A model generated the notes under the pieces. It had not been told where the DNA came from and did no database searches. It worked only from the letters and a program-made list of their open reading frames with translations. 64,000 nucleotides of DNA. Origin: Ruania suaedae (GTDB taxonomy: Bacteria; Actinomycetota; Actinomycetes; Actinomycetales; Beutenbergiaceae). The stretch lies in contig NZ_CP088018.1 in the NCBI RefSeq assembly GCF_021049265.1, forward strand, positions 1,550,001 through 1,614,000, read 5' to 3'. Below, in pieces: positions 34,358 to 45,915 of the stretch. Positions within the stretch are counted from its first letter, which is position 1, and each line of letters begins with the position of its first letter. The translations under genes were made by a program, and so were the position numbers.

Positions 34358-34473
34358 GAAGGGTCTCCTCAACGTGTTCGACGCGCCCCGGGACGGGGGC
34401 GTCCACCGAACATAGCCCGCTGCGGCGGTTCTGTGAACAGAGTCACACGATCGCGCCCGGAGAAGCGGGCGGG

Positions 34474-34516
34474 AAAAAGAGAGCGGCCCCGACGCGTCGA
34501 GCGCAGTCGGGGCCGC
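34474..34516 (-). terminator. Rho-independent terminator of the 6C-like RNA
   Basis: Perfect 11-bp GC-rich stem (34516-34506 with 34493-34483), 12-nt loop, then TCTCTTTTT reading on the minus strand. One of the few terminators in the window with a genuine T tract. Confidence 0.85.
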
Positions 34517-34609
34517 CGCGCGACCGCCGTTCAGAGGGGGGCCGTTCGGCGGTCGCGGCTGACCGGAACTTCTACGCCTCCGAGGGGGACGGGGACTGAT
34601 TCCGGCTTG
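34474..34609 (-). ncRNA. 6C-like small RNA
   Basis: Minus-strand transcript predicted from -10 TATAGT (34621-34616) to a T run. Three hairpins follow: CCGGAA/TTCCGG (34605-34600 with 34568-34563) with a C-rich loop (CCCCG, CCCCC); an 11-bp stem (34557-34547 with 34529-34519) whose loop contains CCCCCC; and a terminator stem GCGGCCCCGAC/GTCGGGGCCGC (34516-34483) followed by TCTCTTTTT. Two C-rich stem-loops ahead of a terminator are the definition of the actinobacterial 6C RNA, a conserved sRNA linked in mycobacteria to DNA replication and secretion genes. Lies between the divergent subtilase and M3 peptidase genes. Confidence 0.75.
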
Positions 34610-34697
34610 CGCACGACTATACGACACACACCCGTCCCCGGGCGAGGCATCCATGAGGCAGATCACCGGTGTCGCTGCCATCGGGTATGAATGGTCG

Positions 34698-36776
34698 ATG
34701 GCCTCACCCGTGCTCGCGTCGGAGAACCCGTTCGCCACCGCATCCACGCTGCCCTACGGTCTTCCCGACTTCGCGGCTGTGCGCGTCGAGCACCTTGGCC
34801 CTGCGCTCGAGACCGGGATGGCGCAGCAGCGTCAGGAGTGGAGCGAGATCGCGGCGGAGCCGGCCGCGCCGACCGTGGCGAACACCCTGGACGCGCTCGA
34901 ACGCTCCGGCCGTCTCCTGACCCGCGCCGCACACGTCCTGCACACGCTGGTGGGATCGATCGGCACCGGCGACCTGCGCGCTCTCGAGACCGAGATGGCT
35001 CCGCGACTCGCCGACCATGCGGACGCGTTCTGGCTCGACGACCGTATTTATGGGCGTCTGCGCACCCTGGCCGAGTCCGGCGAGGCCACCGATGCCGAGA
35101 CGGCCTGGGTCCTGCAACGCTACGTGCGCCGGTACGAGCGGTCCGGGATCCTGTTGGCCGAGGCTGAGCGAGCGCGGCTCCGGGAGCTCAATGCCCGGAT
35201 CACCTCGGCGCAGACGCGATTCGGCCGGCGGGTCGTCCAGGGTCTGGAGGCGGGCGCGGTGCCTGCGGCTGCGGCAGAGCTCGAGGGCCTGCCCGCGAGC
35301 ACGATCTCGGCGCTGCGTCAGGCCGCATCCGAGCGCGGCCGGGACGGCGCGCTCGTCACGCTCCGCCTCCCGACGGCACAGCCGATCGTGGGCCAGGCCC
35401 CGCACCGGGAGCTGCGCCGCCGGGTCCACACCGCCTCGGTCGCCCGCGGGAGCGGTGCGGATCCGGAGTCGGACACCCGCGCGCTCGTGCTCGACCTGTC
35501 CCGCCTGCGTGCCGAACGGGCCCGTCTCCTCGGGTTCAGCCATCACGCCGACTACGTCGCCCAGGGCGCCACCGCCCGGACGGCGGACGCCGTCACCGAG
35601 ATGCTGGGGCGGCTAGCCGGCCCTGCCGTGGCGAACGCCGACCGGGAGGCGCAGGCCCTGCAGCGCGCGCTGGACCACGACGAGCCGGGGGCGCGGTTGC
35701 AGCCCTGGGACTGGGCCTTCTACTTCGACCGGGTGCGGCAGCAGCAGTACTCCTTCGACGAGAGCGGACTGCGTCCGTACCTGGAGCTGGACCGGGTCAT
35801 CCACGACGGCGTCTTCTACGCCGCCGAACAGCTGTACGGCATCACCCTGGCATTGCGCCCGGACCTGCGTGGCTACGCCGAGGGGGTGCGGGTCTACGAG
35901 GTCCGCGAGGCCGACGGACGCGGCCTGGGTCTGTTCGTGGCCGACTTCCACGCTCGCGAGGGCAAGCGTGGAGGCGCCTGGATGCACCACCTGGTCGACG
36001 CCTCCGGCCTGCTCGGTGACCAGGCCGTGGTGGTCGACAACCTGAACATCGCCAGACCCTCGCCCGGTGAACCCACGCTGTTGAGCTGGGACGAGGTCAT
36101 CACCGCCTTCCACGAGTTCGGCCATGCCCTGCACGGCCTGTTCGCCTCCTCCCGGTACCCGTCGGTCTCCGGGACGTCCGTGCCCAGGGATTTCGTGGAG
36201 TACCCCTCGCAGGTGAATGAGATGTGGGCGTGGCACCCGCGTGTGCTGGCCCGCTTCGCCCGTCATCACGTCACCGGCGAGCCGATGCCGCATGCGATGG
36301 TGGAGCGCCTGCGTGCGTCCCAGGCCTTCGGCGAGGGGTTCGCGACCACCGAGTACCTGGCTGCGGCGCTGCTCGATCAGGCGTGGCACCGCCTCGGCCC
36401 CGACGACGTCCCGGCCGAGCCTCACGAGGTGGAGCCGTTCGAGATGCGCGAGCTCGAGGCGTACGGTCTGGCTCACCCGCTGGTGCCGCCGCGCTACCGC
36501 TCGACCTACTTCAACCACACCTTCGGCGGCGGCTACGACGCCGGCTACTACTCCTACCTCTGGAGCGAGGTGCTGGACGCCGATACGGTGGACTGGTTCC
36601 GCCAGGTGGCCGCAGACAGCGGCGACGGCGGGTTGAACCGCGCCGCGGGCCGGCGTTTCCGGGAGGCGCTCCTCTCGCGCGGTCACAGTCAGGACCCACT
36701 CGACTCCTATCGCGACCTGCGCGGCCGCGACCCCATCATCGACCCCCTGCTGCGACGCCGAGGACTGGACTCATGA
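34698..36776 (+). CDS. dcp: M3 family peptidyl-dipeptidase (Dcp-like)
   Basis: 692-residue cytosolic zinc metallopeptidase. The zinc site is FHEFGHALHGLFA with the third ligand Glu in the downstream SQVNEMWAW region, and the substrate-binding loop HTFGGGYDAGYYSYLW near the C-terminus is typical of Dcp, which releases dipeptides from peptide C-termini. Length matches Dcp (about 680). TATGAA (34686-34691) ends 6 nt before ATG 34698 and there is no ribosome binding site; the frame extends upstream to 34653 but without family sequence. Overlaps the M20 gene by 4 nt, suggesting a joint peptide-degradation unit. Confidence 0.92.
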   Translation: MASPVLASENPFATASTLPYGLPDFAAVRVEHLGPALETGMAQQRQEWSEIAAEPAAPTVANTLDALERSGRLLTRAAHVLHTLVGSIGTGDLRALETEMAPRLADHADAFWLDDRIYGRLRTLAESGEATDAETAWVLQRYVRRYERSGILLAEAERARLRELNARITSAQTRFGRRVVQGLEAGAVPAAAAELEGLPASTISALRQAASERGRDGALVTLRLPTAQPIVGQAPHRELRRRVHTASVARGSGADPESDTRALVLDLSRLRAERARLLGFSHHADYVAQGATARTADAVTEMLGRLAGPAVANADREAQALQRALDHDEPGARLQPWDWAFYFDRVRQQQYSFDESGLRPYLELDRVIHDGVFYAAEQLYGITLALRPDLRGYAEGVRVYEVREADGRGLGLFVADFHAREGKRGGAWMHHLVDASGLLGDQAVVVDNLNIARPSPGEPTLLSWDEVITAFHEFGHALHGLFASSRYPSVSGTSVPRDFVEYPSQVNEMWAWHPRVLARFARHHVTGEPMPHAMVERLRASQAFGEGFATTEYLAAALLDQAWHRLGPDDVPAEPHEVEPFEMRELEAYGLAHPLVPPRYRSTYFNHTFGGGYDAGYYSYLWSEVLDADTVDWFRQVAADSGDGGLNRAAGRRFREALLSRGHSQDPLDSYRDLRGRDPIIDPLLRRRGLDS

Positions 36777-38101
36777 GCACCGAGAACCGCACGCCGACCG
36801 CCACCGAGCTGGACGCGGTCCGCATCTGCCGCGACCTGATCCGCATCGACTCCTCCAACTACGGCGACGGCTCGGGGCCGGGGGAGCGCGAGGCGGCCGA
36901 GCACGTCATGGCGCTGCTCACCGAGGTCGGCTACGAGCCGGTGTACTTCGAGTCCGCCGACCGCCGCGCGAACGTCGTGCTGCGCATCCCGGGTACCGAC
37001 CCCACCCGCCCCGCGCTGGTGGTGCACGGCCACCTGGACGTCGTCCCGGCCCAGGCACGCGACTGGAAGATGGACCCCTTCGGCGGCGACGAGATGGACG
37101 GCATGATCTGGGGCCGCGGGGCCGTGGACATGAAGGACATGGACGCGATGATCCTGGCGGTCGTGCGTGACATGAAGCGCAACGGCTGGCAGCCTCCCCG
37201 GGACCTGATCGTCGCCTTCTTCGCCGATGAGGAGCACGGGGGCACCTACGGGGCCCGCTACGCGGTGGAGAACCGCCCGGAGCTGTTCACCGGTGCCACC
37301 GAGGCGATCAGCGAGGTGGGGGGATATTCGGTGGAGGTCGGTGGGCAGCGCGCCTACCTGCTGCAGACCGCCGAGAAGGGCATCGCGTGGCTGCGGATGA
37401 TCGCCGAGGGGACGGCGGGCCACGGATCGCAGATCCACACCGACAACGCCGTCACGCGACTGGCCGGTGCCGTGGCGCGGATCGGCGCGCATCCGTGGGG
37501 CACCGAGCTGGCGCCGACGGTACGTGCGCTGCTCGACGGCGTCTCCGACCTGACCGGGGTGGGCTACGACCCGGAGGACCGGGCGTCCATCGATGCCCTC
37601 GTGAGCTCCCTGGGGTCGACGAGCAAGTTCGTCGGGGCCACGCTGTCCACGTGGGCCAACCCCACCCAGCTCGACGCCGGCTACAAGGCCAACGTCGTGC
37701 CCGGCAGCGCCGAGGCGGTGATCGACGTCCGCTTCCTCCCGGGGCAGGAGGAGGCGACGATGGCCACCCTGCACGAGCTGGCGGGCGAGGGTGTGCGGTT
37801 CGAGGACATCCAGCGCTCCATCGCGCTGGAGGTGCCGTTCGAAGGCGATCTGGTCGACCACATGGTCGACGCGTTGCGGACCGAGGACCCGGGCGCCGTG
37901 GTACTTCCCTACATGCTCTCCGGCGGCACCGACAACAAGCACCTCGCCGACCTGGGCATCACCGGCTACGGCTTCGCCCCGTTGCGGCTGCCGCCCGAGC
38001 TCGACTTCGCCGGGATGTTCCACGGTGTCGACGAGCGTGTGCCGGTGGCGGCGCTCGAGTTCGGTGTGCGCGTGCTGGAGCGCTTCCTGCGCTCCTGCTG
38101 A
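36773..38101 (+). CDS. M20/M25/M40 family metallohydrolase (dipeptidase/deacylase)
   Basis: 442 residues. Metal ligands and catalytic acids sit in VVHGHLDVVPA, GRGAVDMKDMDA, FFADEEHGG (general base Glu-Glu) and the C-terminal SGGTDNKHLADLGI; a dimerisation domain is inserted from about residue 205. Family acts on dipeptides, acylamino acids or related amides with two zincs. The ATG overlaps the M3 peptidase stop (ATGA), so it probably finishes breakdown of peptides that enzyme releases. Confidence 0.9.
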   Translation: MSTENRTPTATELDAVRICRDLIRIDSSNYGDGSGPGEREAAEHVMALLTEVGYEPVYFESADRRANVVLRIPGTDPTRPALVVHGHLDVVPAQARDWKMDPFGGDEMDGMIWGRGAVDMKDMDAMILAVVRDMKRNGWQPPRDLIVAFFADEEHGGTYGARYAVENRPELFTGATEAISEVGGYSVEVGGQRAYLLQTAEKGIAWLRMIAEGTAGHGSQIHTDNAVTRLAGAVARIGAHPWGTELAPTVRALLDGVSDLTGVGYDPEDRASIDALVSSLGSTSKFVGATLSTWANPTQLDAGYKANVVPGSAEAVIDVRFLPGQEEATMATLHELAGEGVRFEDIQRSIALEVPFEGDLVDHMVDALRTEDPGAVVLPYMLSGGTDNKHLADLGITGYGFAPLRLPPELDFAGMFHGVDERVPVAALEFGVRVLERFLRSC

Positions 38102-38120
38102 GTGCCGGGCGCGGCCGGGC

Positions 38121-38342
38121 TCAGAGCGTGCTGGCGACCCGGATGATCCGGCGCCGCAGCCACACCTTCCTCGCACCGCCGAGATAGATGCGGTGTCGGG
38201 CCAGCTCCCACCGCCCGTACTCGGCCTGCTCGGTCAGCAGCTGGCGGACGTCGGAGCGGCTCGCGCTCGCCGGGATGGAGACCACCCGGAACTCGTACTG
38301 GGACGCCGACGGCCGCGACCGCGGCCTGCTCGTGACTGCCAT
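38121..38342 (-). CDS. DUF5703 family protein
   Basis: 73-residue basic protein: QYEFRVVSIPASASRSDVRQ, then LTEQAEYGRWELARHRIYLG and a C-terminal RKVWLRRRIIRV stretch, matching the compact DUF5703 family of actinobacteria, function unknown. TATCGT (38349-38354) ends 6 nt before ATG 38342. Convergent with the M20 gene. Confidence 0.8.
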   Translation of the reverse strand: MAVTSRPRSRPSASQYEFRVVSIPASASRSDVRQLLTEQAEYGRWELARHRIYLGGARKVWLRRRIIRVASTL

Positions 38343-38469
38343 GCCGACACGATAGTGGCCGCCTCGGCGCGGGCGCTCGATCTGAGCGCCGGAGGGCGCC
38401 CGGCGCGGCCGCCGAGGCGGCACGACAATGGCCCTGCACCCGCTCGGCCCGAGGTGCTACGGTCGGGCC

Positions 38470-38775
38470 ATGGCCAAGGATCTGCGCGCGGCGCTGGACG
38501 ATCTGCTCACCGCCTTCGAGGCTCACCTCGACGCCGCGGAGGCTGCGCAGGAGGACGACGACCCGACGGTGATGAACGCAGCTGCCGCACTGGCCGATGC
38601 GTTCGAGAACTACGACGAGCTGCTCTACGAAGAGCTCGGTGTGGACACCCCGTTCGTCGTCTACGACGGTGACGAGGACGATCTGGACGACGACGACCTC
38701 GACGACGATCCCGGCAGCGGCGACACCGATGACTACGACGACGATGTCGAGGTCGACGCGGACGAGCCGCGCTGA
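38470..38775 (+). CDS. Small acidic protein, unknown function
   Basis: 101 residues. A helical N-terminal half (LRAALDDLLTAFEAHLDAAE, then AAALADAFENYDELLYEELG) is followed by an extremely acidic tail with runs of Asp (DEDDLDDDDLDDDPG). Similar small acidic proteins occur throughout Micrococcales without known function. TACGGT (38458-38463) ends 6 nt before ATG 38470. Convergent with the AKR gene. Confidence 0.75.
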   Translation: MAKDLRAALDDLLTAFEAHLDAAEAAQEDDDPTVMNAAAALADAFENYDELLYEELGVDTPFVVYDGDEDDLDDDDLDDDPGSGDTDDYDDDVEVDADEPR

Positions 38776-38781
38776 GACCCC

Positions 38782-39735
38782 TCAGCGGCGCTCGGGATAG
38801 CCGAGCACCGGGGCGGTGATCTCGTCCAGCGCCTCCCGGATCTGGTCCGGCAGCTCGAGGTCGGAGCCCGCGAGGGACCCGCGGAGCTGCGCGGGGGTCC
38901 GCGCGCCCACGACGGCGGAGCTCACCCCCGGCGCATCCCGTACCCAGGCGAGGGCCACCTCCACGGGGGCACGGCCGAGACCGTCGGCCGCCGTCACCAC
39001 TGCCTCGACCACGCTGCGCGAGCGGTCGGTGAGATAGGGCTCCACGAAGCCCCGCAGGTGGGGGGAGGCCGCGCGCGAGTCGGCCGGCACGGATCTGCGG
39101 TACTTCCCGCTGAGCACACCGCGCCCCAGCGGGGACCATGCCAGCACCCCCGCCCCCAGCGCCATCGCCGCCGGAGCGAGCTCACGCTCGATGCCGCGCT
39201 GCAGCAATGAGTACTCCATCTGCACCGCCGCAAGCGAGGGGCCCTCGCGCTCCAGCAGCGTGGCGGCCCGGGCGGTCTGCCAGGCGGGATGGTTGGCCAG
39301 GCCCACGTACCGCGCGCGCCCGCTCTCGACGGCGTGACGCAGGGCCGAGATCGTCTCCTCCAGCGGCGTCCCCGGATCGGGCGCCTGGACCAGCCACAGG
39401 TCCAGGTGATCGGTCCCGAGCCGCCTGAGGGTGCCCGCCAGCCCGTCGAGGAGCGCACCGCGCGAGGCATCCACCCGGCCGTCCCGCACCCCTGCCTTCG
39501 AGCACAGCAGCACCTCCTCGCGCTCGACCACGGTGCCGAGCAGGCCGCCGATGACCTCCTCGGCGGCGCCACCCGAGTAGGTGGCGGAGGTGTCGAGCAG
39601 CGTGCCCCCGGCCTCAAGGAAGACCTTGAGCTGCTCGGCGGCCTCGTGCTCGTCCGTGTCGCGGCCCCAGGTCATGGTGCCGAGCGCCACCGAGGAGACG
39701 CGTAGCCCGCTCGCACCCAGTCGCCGTGTCTGCAT
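38782..39735 (-). CDS. Aldo/keto reductase
   Basis: 317 residues, NADPH-dependent AKR barrel. The catalytic tetrad is recognisable: Asp in DTSATYSGG with the Tyr, Lys in CSKAG and His replaced or shifted in the [13 protein letters not shown] strand region; cofactor-binding [12 protein letters not shown] is near the C-terminus. Substrate unknown. Start ATG 39735 ([18 protein letters not shown]) is favoured by TAACCT (39743-39748) 7 nt upstream; ATGs at 39759 and 39756 also exist. Divergent from uppP. Confidence 0.88.
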   Translation of the reverse strand: MQTRRLGASGLRVSSVALGTMTWGRDTDEHEAAEQLKVFLEAGGTLLDTSATYSGGAAEEVIGGLLGTVVEREEVLLCSKAGVRDGRVDASRGALLDGLAGTLRRLGTDHLDLWLVQAPDPGTPLEETISALRHAVESGRARYVGLANHPAWQTARAATLLEREGPSLAAVQMEYSLLQRGIERELAPAAMALGAGVLAWSPLGRGVLSGKYRRSVPADSRAASPHLRGFVEPYLTDRSRSVVEAVVTAADGLGRAPVEVALAWVRDAPGVSSAVVGARTPAQLRGSLAGSDLELPDQIREALDEITAPVLGYPERR

Positions 39736-39786
39736 GCGTGCGAGGTTACCCGCCATCACCGGCTCGGCCGGTTATCGTTGGGCCCC

Positions 39787-40632
39787 GTGACATGGTGGGA
39801 AGCCCTCGTCCTGGGCATCATTCAAGGACTGACCGAGTTCCTCCCGATCTCCTCGAGCGCCCACCTGCGCATCGTGGGGGACCTGATGGGACGCGACCCC
39901 GGCGCGGCGTTCACCGCCATCACCCAGATCGGGACCGAGGCGGCGGTGGTGCTCTACTTCCGCCGCGACATCGCCCGCATCATCAGCCGCTGGGTGAAGG
40001 CGCTCCCGGTGGGGCCCTGGCGCCACCAGGTTCCCGCGAGCGATCCCGACGCGCGGATGGGATGGTTCGTCATCTGCGGTTCCATCCCCATCGTGGTGCT
40101 CGGACTGCTGTTCCAGGATGCGATCGAGCACGCACTGCGCAATCTCTACCTCACCGCGCTGGTGCTGGCGCTGTTCGCGGTGATCCTCGGGATCGCCGAC
40201 GTGCGCGGCCGCAAGGAGCGTGAGCTGACGCAGCTGACCTGGAAGCACGCCTGGCTGTTCGGCTTCGCGCAGGCGCTCGCCCTGGTGCCCGGGGTGTCCC
40301 GGTCCGGGGGCACGATCACCGCCGGCCTGCTGATGGGCTACACCCGCGAGGCCGCGGCGAGGTATTCGTTCCTGCTCGCGATCCCGGCGGTGCTCGGGTC
40401 CGGCTTCTACCAGCTGGTCAAGAGCGGCGGCACCGGGGGAGCGGCCGGGTTCGGGCCCACCCTGCTGGCCACCGTGGTCGCCTTCGCCGTCGGGTATCTG
40501 GTGATCATCGCCTTCCTGAAGATCGTCTCCACCTACTCGTATCTGCCGTTCGTCTACTACCGCATCGTGCTGGCCGCCGTGGTGGTGGTGCTGCTGGTCG
40601 CGGGAGTCCTCGCCCCGCTGCCGAGCACCTGA
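39787..40632 (+). CDS. uppP: Undecaprenyl-diphosphatase UppP (BacA)
   Basis: 281-residue integral membrane phosphatase that recycles undecaprenyl pyrophosphate for cell-wall synthesis; overexpression gives bacitracin resistance in other bacteria. Both family signatures are present: [17 protein letters not shown] near the N-terminus and [19 protein letters not shown] in the centre, with about eight membrane segments. GTG 39787 gives the usual N-terminus ([13 protein letters not shown]); TATCGT at 39773-39778 lies 8 nt upstream. Confidence 0.95.
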   Translation: MTWWEALVLGIIQGLTEFLPISSSAHLRIVGDLMGRDPGAAFTAITQIGTEAAVVLYFRRDIARIISRWVKALPVGPWRHQVPASDPDARMGWFVICGSIPIVVLGLLFQDAIEHALRNLYLTALVLALFAVILGIADVRGRKERELTQLTWKHAWLFGFAQALALVPGVSRSGGTITAGLLMGYTREAAARYSFLLAIPAVLGSGFYQLVKSGGTGGAAGFGPTLLATVVAFAVGYLVIIAFLKIVSTYSYLPFVYYRIVLAAVVVVLLVAGVLAPLPST

Positions 40633-40678
40633 GGGGTGCCTGAGCGTGCGCACCCCGGGCACTGGTTAGGCTGACTGC

Positions 40679-41923
40679 GTGCACTCCTGGACCAGCCCCG
40701 CCGTCCCCACGCTCCCCGGCCGGGGCCACACCCCGCGACTGCGCGACACCGCCTCCGGGGCCCTGATCGACCCGGCCTCCGACGGCGTCGGGAGCCTGTA
40801 CGTGTGCGGCATCACCCCCTACGACTCCACTCACCTGGGGCACGCCTTCACCTACGTGGCCTTCGACACCCTCAACCGGGTCTGGCGGGACGCCGGCGTG
40901 CGGGTGCACTACGCGCAGAACATCACCGACATCGACGATCCGCTGCTCGAGCGGGCCGCCGCCACCGGGGTCGACTGGCGCGACCTGGCCGAGGACCAGA
41001 TCGAGCTCTTCCGCTCCGACATGGCCACGTTGCGGGTGATCGCGCCCGACCACTACATCGGTGTGGTGGAGGCGATGGATCTGGTGGTCGAGGCGGTGGA
41101 GACGATGCTCGCGGCCGGTGCCGCCTACCGGGTGGACCAGGACGTCTACGCCGACCTCGCCAAGGACTCACACTTCGGCTCGGTCAGCCACCTCGACGGC
41201 GCCGCGATGGACGAGCTGTTCGCCGAACGTGGCGGGGACCCGGAGCGGGCAGGCAAGCGCGACCGGCTCGACCCCCTGCTCTGGCGCGGCCGGCGCGAGG
41301 GCGAACCACACTGGGACGGCCGCTCCCTGGGACCCGGGCGGCCCGGCTGGCACATCGAGTGCGGCGCCATCGCCGCGCGCTACCTCGGCCTCCCGGTCGC
41401 GGTGCAGGGTGGAGGGAAGGATCTCGTCTTCCCCCACCACGACATGGGCACCAGTCACCTGCGCTTCCTCCCCGGCGCCGGCGGCGCGCCCTCGCCCGAG
41501 CCGATCCGCTGCTTCGTGCACACCGGGCTGGTGGGCTACGAGGGACAGAAGATGAGCAAGTCGCTGGGCAACCTGGTCTTCGTCTCGCGTCTGGTGGCCC
41601 AGGGCCTCGACCCGCGGGTGATCCGGCTGGCGCTGCTCGACCACGCCTACGCCCGCTCATGGGAGTTCACCGACGACGATCTTGCCTCTGCTGCCGCCAG
41701 GCTCGACCGGTGGCGCAATGCCTCCGGGTCGGCGTCCTCCGGTTCGGGCGGACCCGCCGCGACGGACCATCTCGAGCGGCTCCGACTCGCCCTGGCCGAC
41801 GACCTGGACACGCCGGCCGCGCTCCGTGTTGTGGACGCCTGGGCGAGCGAGCAGGGGGCCGGCGATCCCGGCCTGCTGGCCGACGCCGTCGACGCCCTGC
41901 TCGGTGTGCAGCTGCGGGACTGA
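40679..41923 (+). CDS. mshC: Cysteine:1D-myo-inosityl 2-amino-2-deoxy-glucopyranoside ligase MshC
   Basis: Mycothiol biosynthesis: ATP-dependent ligation of cysteine to GlcN-Ins. A class I synthetase-like protein of 414 residues related to CysRS, with the HIGH equivalent in CGITPYDSTHLGHAFTYV, zinc ligands (Cys in YVCGITPY, Cys in IECGAI, His in FPHHDMG) and KMSKSLGN. It lacks the C-terminal anticodon domain of CysRS, which fits MshC. TAGGCT (40667-40672) ends 6 nt before GTG 40679. Confirms a mycothiol-using actinobacterium. Confidence 0.93.
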   Translation: MHSWTSPAVPTLPGRGHTPRLRDTASGALIDPASDGVGSLYVCGITPYDSTHLGHAFTYVAFDTLNRVWRDAGVRVHYAQNITDIDDPLLERAAATGVDWRDLAEDQIELFRSDMATLRVIAPDHYIGVVEAMDLVVEAVETMLAAGAAYRVDQDVYADLAKDSHFGSVSHLDGAAMDELFAERGGDPERAGKRDRLDPLLWRGRREGEPHWDGRSLGPGRPGWHIECGAIAARYLGLPVAVQGGGKDLVFPHHDMGTSHLRFLPGAGGAPSPEPIRCFVHTGLVGYEGQKMSKSLGNLVFVSRLVAQGLDPRVIRLALLDHAYARSWEFTDDDLASAAARLDRWRNASGSASSGSGGPAATDHLERLRLALADDLDTPAALRVVDAWASEQGAGDPGLLADAVDALLGVQLRD

Positions 41924-41936
41924 GCAGCCCCCGGCC

Positions 41937-42827
41937 TCAGGCCGGGCCCCGCCCGGGATCACGACGGCGCAGGTACTTCTCGAACTCCCTGGCGATGGCC
42001 TCACCCGAGGCCTCCGGCAGCTCGGCGGTGTCCTTGGCCTCCTCGAGCTGCTGGACGTACTCGGCCACCTCCGGGTCGTCCGAGGCGAGCTCGTCGACGC
42101 CGTCCTGCCAGGCCTTGGCCTCCTCCTGCAGGTCACCCACCGGGGCGGGCTCCCCGAGCAGCTCGTCCAGGGCGCTCAGGATCGCCAGCGTCGCCTTCGG
42201 CGAGGGCGGCTGTGCGACGTAGTGCGGGACGGCTGCCCACACGGTCAGGGCGTGCAGGTCGCGGTCGGCCGCGAGGTGGGTCAGCACACCCGTGATGCCG
42301 GTGGGGCCCTCGTAGTCGCTCTCGTCCACGTCCAGCAGGGCCTGCACCCGGCGGTCGTCCGAACTCGTCTGCACGGGGATGGGACGGGTGTGCGGTACGT
42401 CGGCCAGCAGCGCGCCCAGGCAGACGACGGTGCCGACGCCGAGGTCCTCGGCGACGTCGAGGAGCTGGTGGCAGAAGTCACGCCATCGCATCGACGGCTC
42501 GACCCCCTGCACCAGCACCACCCGGCGCCCGAGCCGCGGGCTCGTCGCCACCGAGACCGTGGTGCTCGGCCAGGTCAGGACCCGTCGTCCCAGGTCATCG
42601 CGTCCGATCATCGGACGGCTGACCTGGAAGTCGTGGAAGGTGTCCGGGTCGAGCCGGTGCACCTCGGTCGTCTCCCAGGCCTCGGCGATGTGCAGCAGCG
42701 CCGCGCTGGCGGCCGACCCGGCGTCGTTCCACCCCTCGAACGCCGCGATCATGATCGCCGGCGTGCTCTCGGCGGCCTCGTCGCCGGCCTCGGGGTCCGG
42801 GCCGCGGTGTCGTGGGGGAGTGCTCAC
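41937..42827 (-). CDS. PAC2 family protein
   Basis: 296 residues. PAC2 domain pattern: AAFEGWNDAGSAASAALLHI, then FHDFQVSRPMI, VVLVQGVEPSMRW, VVCLGALLADVPHTRPI and a GITGVLTHLA loop. PAC2 proteins are assembly-chaperone homologues in eukaryotic proteasomes; whether actinobacterial ones assist the Pup-proteasome encoded 3-9 kb away is speculative. Start GTG 42827 is chosen over 42830 because TAGGCT (42834-42839) then sits 6 nt upstream. Convergent with mshC. Confidence 0.85.
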   Translation of the reverse strand: MSTPPRHRGPDPEAGDEAAESTPAIMIAAFEGWNDAGSAASAALLHIAEAWETTEVHRLDPDTFHDFQVSRPMIGRDDLGRRVLTWPSTTVSVATSPRLGRRVVLVQGVEPSMRWRDFCHQLLDVAEDLGVGTVVCLGALLADVPHTRPIPVQTSSDDRRVQALLDVDESDYEGPTGITGVLTHLAADRDLHALTVWAAVPHYVAQPPSPKATLAILSALDELLGEPAPVGDLQEEAKAWQDGVDELASDDPEVAEYVQQLEEAKDTAELPEASGEAIAREFEKYLRRRDPGRGPA

Positions 42828-42918
42828 CACTCCAGCCTACGACGGCGCGCCCACCCGGCGCGTGTCGCCGCCGCAGCCGGCAGCCGCCGGCCGGCGGCCC
42901 GACCCGTAGACTCCAGGG

Positions 42919-43612
42919 GTGCCCCGAACCACCACTGAGACCGACCTCGCCGCCGTCCTGTGGGACATGGACGGCACCCTGGTCGACACCGAGCCGTACT
43001 GGATCGCCGTCGAACTGGAGATGTCCGCCGAGCACGGGGGGACCTGGGACGAGTCGCTGGGCACCGACCTGGTCGGGATGCCGCTGGAGGTCTCGGCGGC
43101 GGCCCTGAGCGAACGGGCCGGCGTGCGTGGCACCGTCGAGGAGATCATCGAGGAGATGATCGCCCGCGTCATCGACCGGATCGCCACCCGCGGGCTGCCC
43201 TGGCGCCCGGGAGCGCGCGAGCTCCTGGACGAGCTCACCGCCGCCGGCGTCCCGCTGGCGCTGGTGACCATGTCCTGGCGGCGGTTGACCGACGTCGTGC
43301 TCGCCTCCTTGCATCCTCACCCGTTCGCTGTCGTCGTCACGGGCGACGAGGTCAGTCGCGGCAAGCCGCATCCGGAGCCGTATCTGCGCGCTGCCCGCGA
43401 GCTGGGTGTCGACCCCGCGGCCTGCGTCGCGATCGAGGACTCACTGCCCGGGCTCGCCTCGGCGGAGGCCAGCGGAGCCGCGGTGATCGGCGTACAGGCG
43501 AAGGTGGCGATCCCCGCCGCCGCGGGCCGTAGCCGGCTGCCGGACCTCGAGGGCGTGACCGTGGCCGACCTCCGGCGGGTGCTGGCCGGTGACGTCATGG
43601 ACCGGCTCGCCG

Positions 43613-43620
<8 letters not shown>
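42919..43620 (+). CDS. HAD family hydrolase (beta-phosphoglucomutase-like)
   Basis: 233 residues. Motif I AVLWDMDGTLVDTEPYW, motif II LALVTMSWRRL, motif III Lys in SRGKPHPEPYL, motif IV CVAIEDSLPGLASAEASG: complete active site with a helical cap, as in beta-PGM/CbbY-like phosphatases. Substrate unknown. TAGACT (42907-42912) ends 6 nt before GTG 42919. Overlaps the M50 gene by 8 nt. Confidence 0.85.
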
Positions 43621-45879
<2,259 letters not shown>

Positions 45880-45915
45880 GCAGGACCGCGCGAGAGGTGC
45901 AGGAGGGATGCAGCG

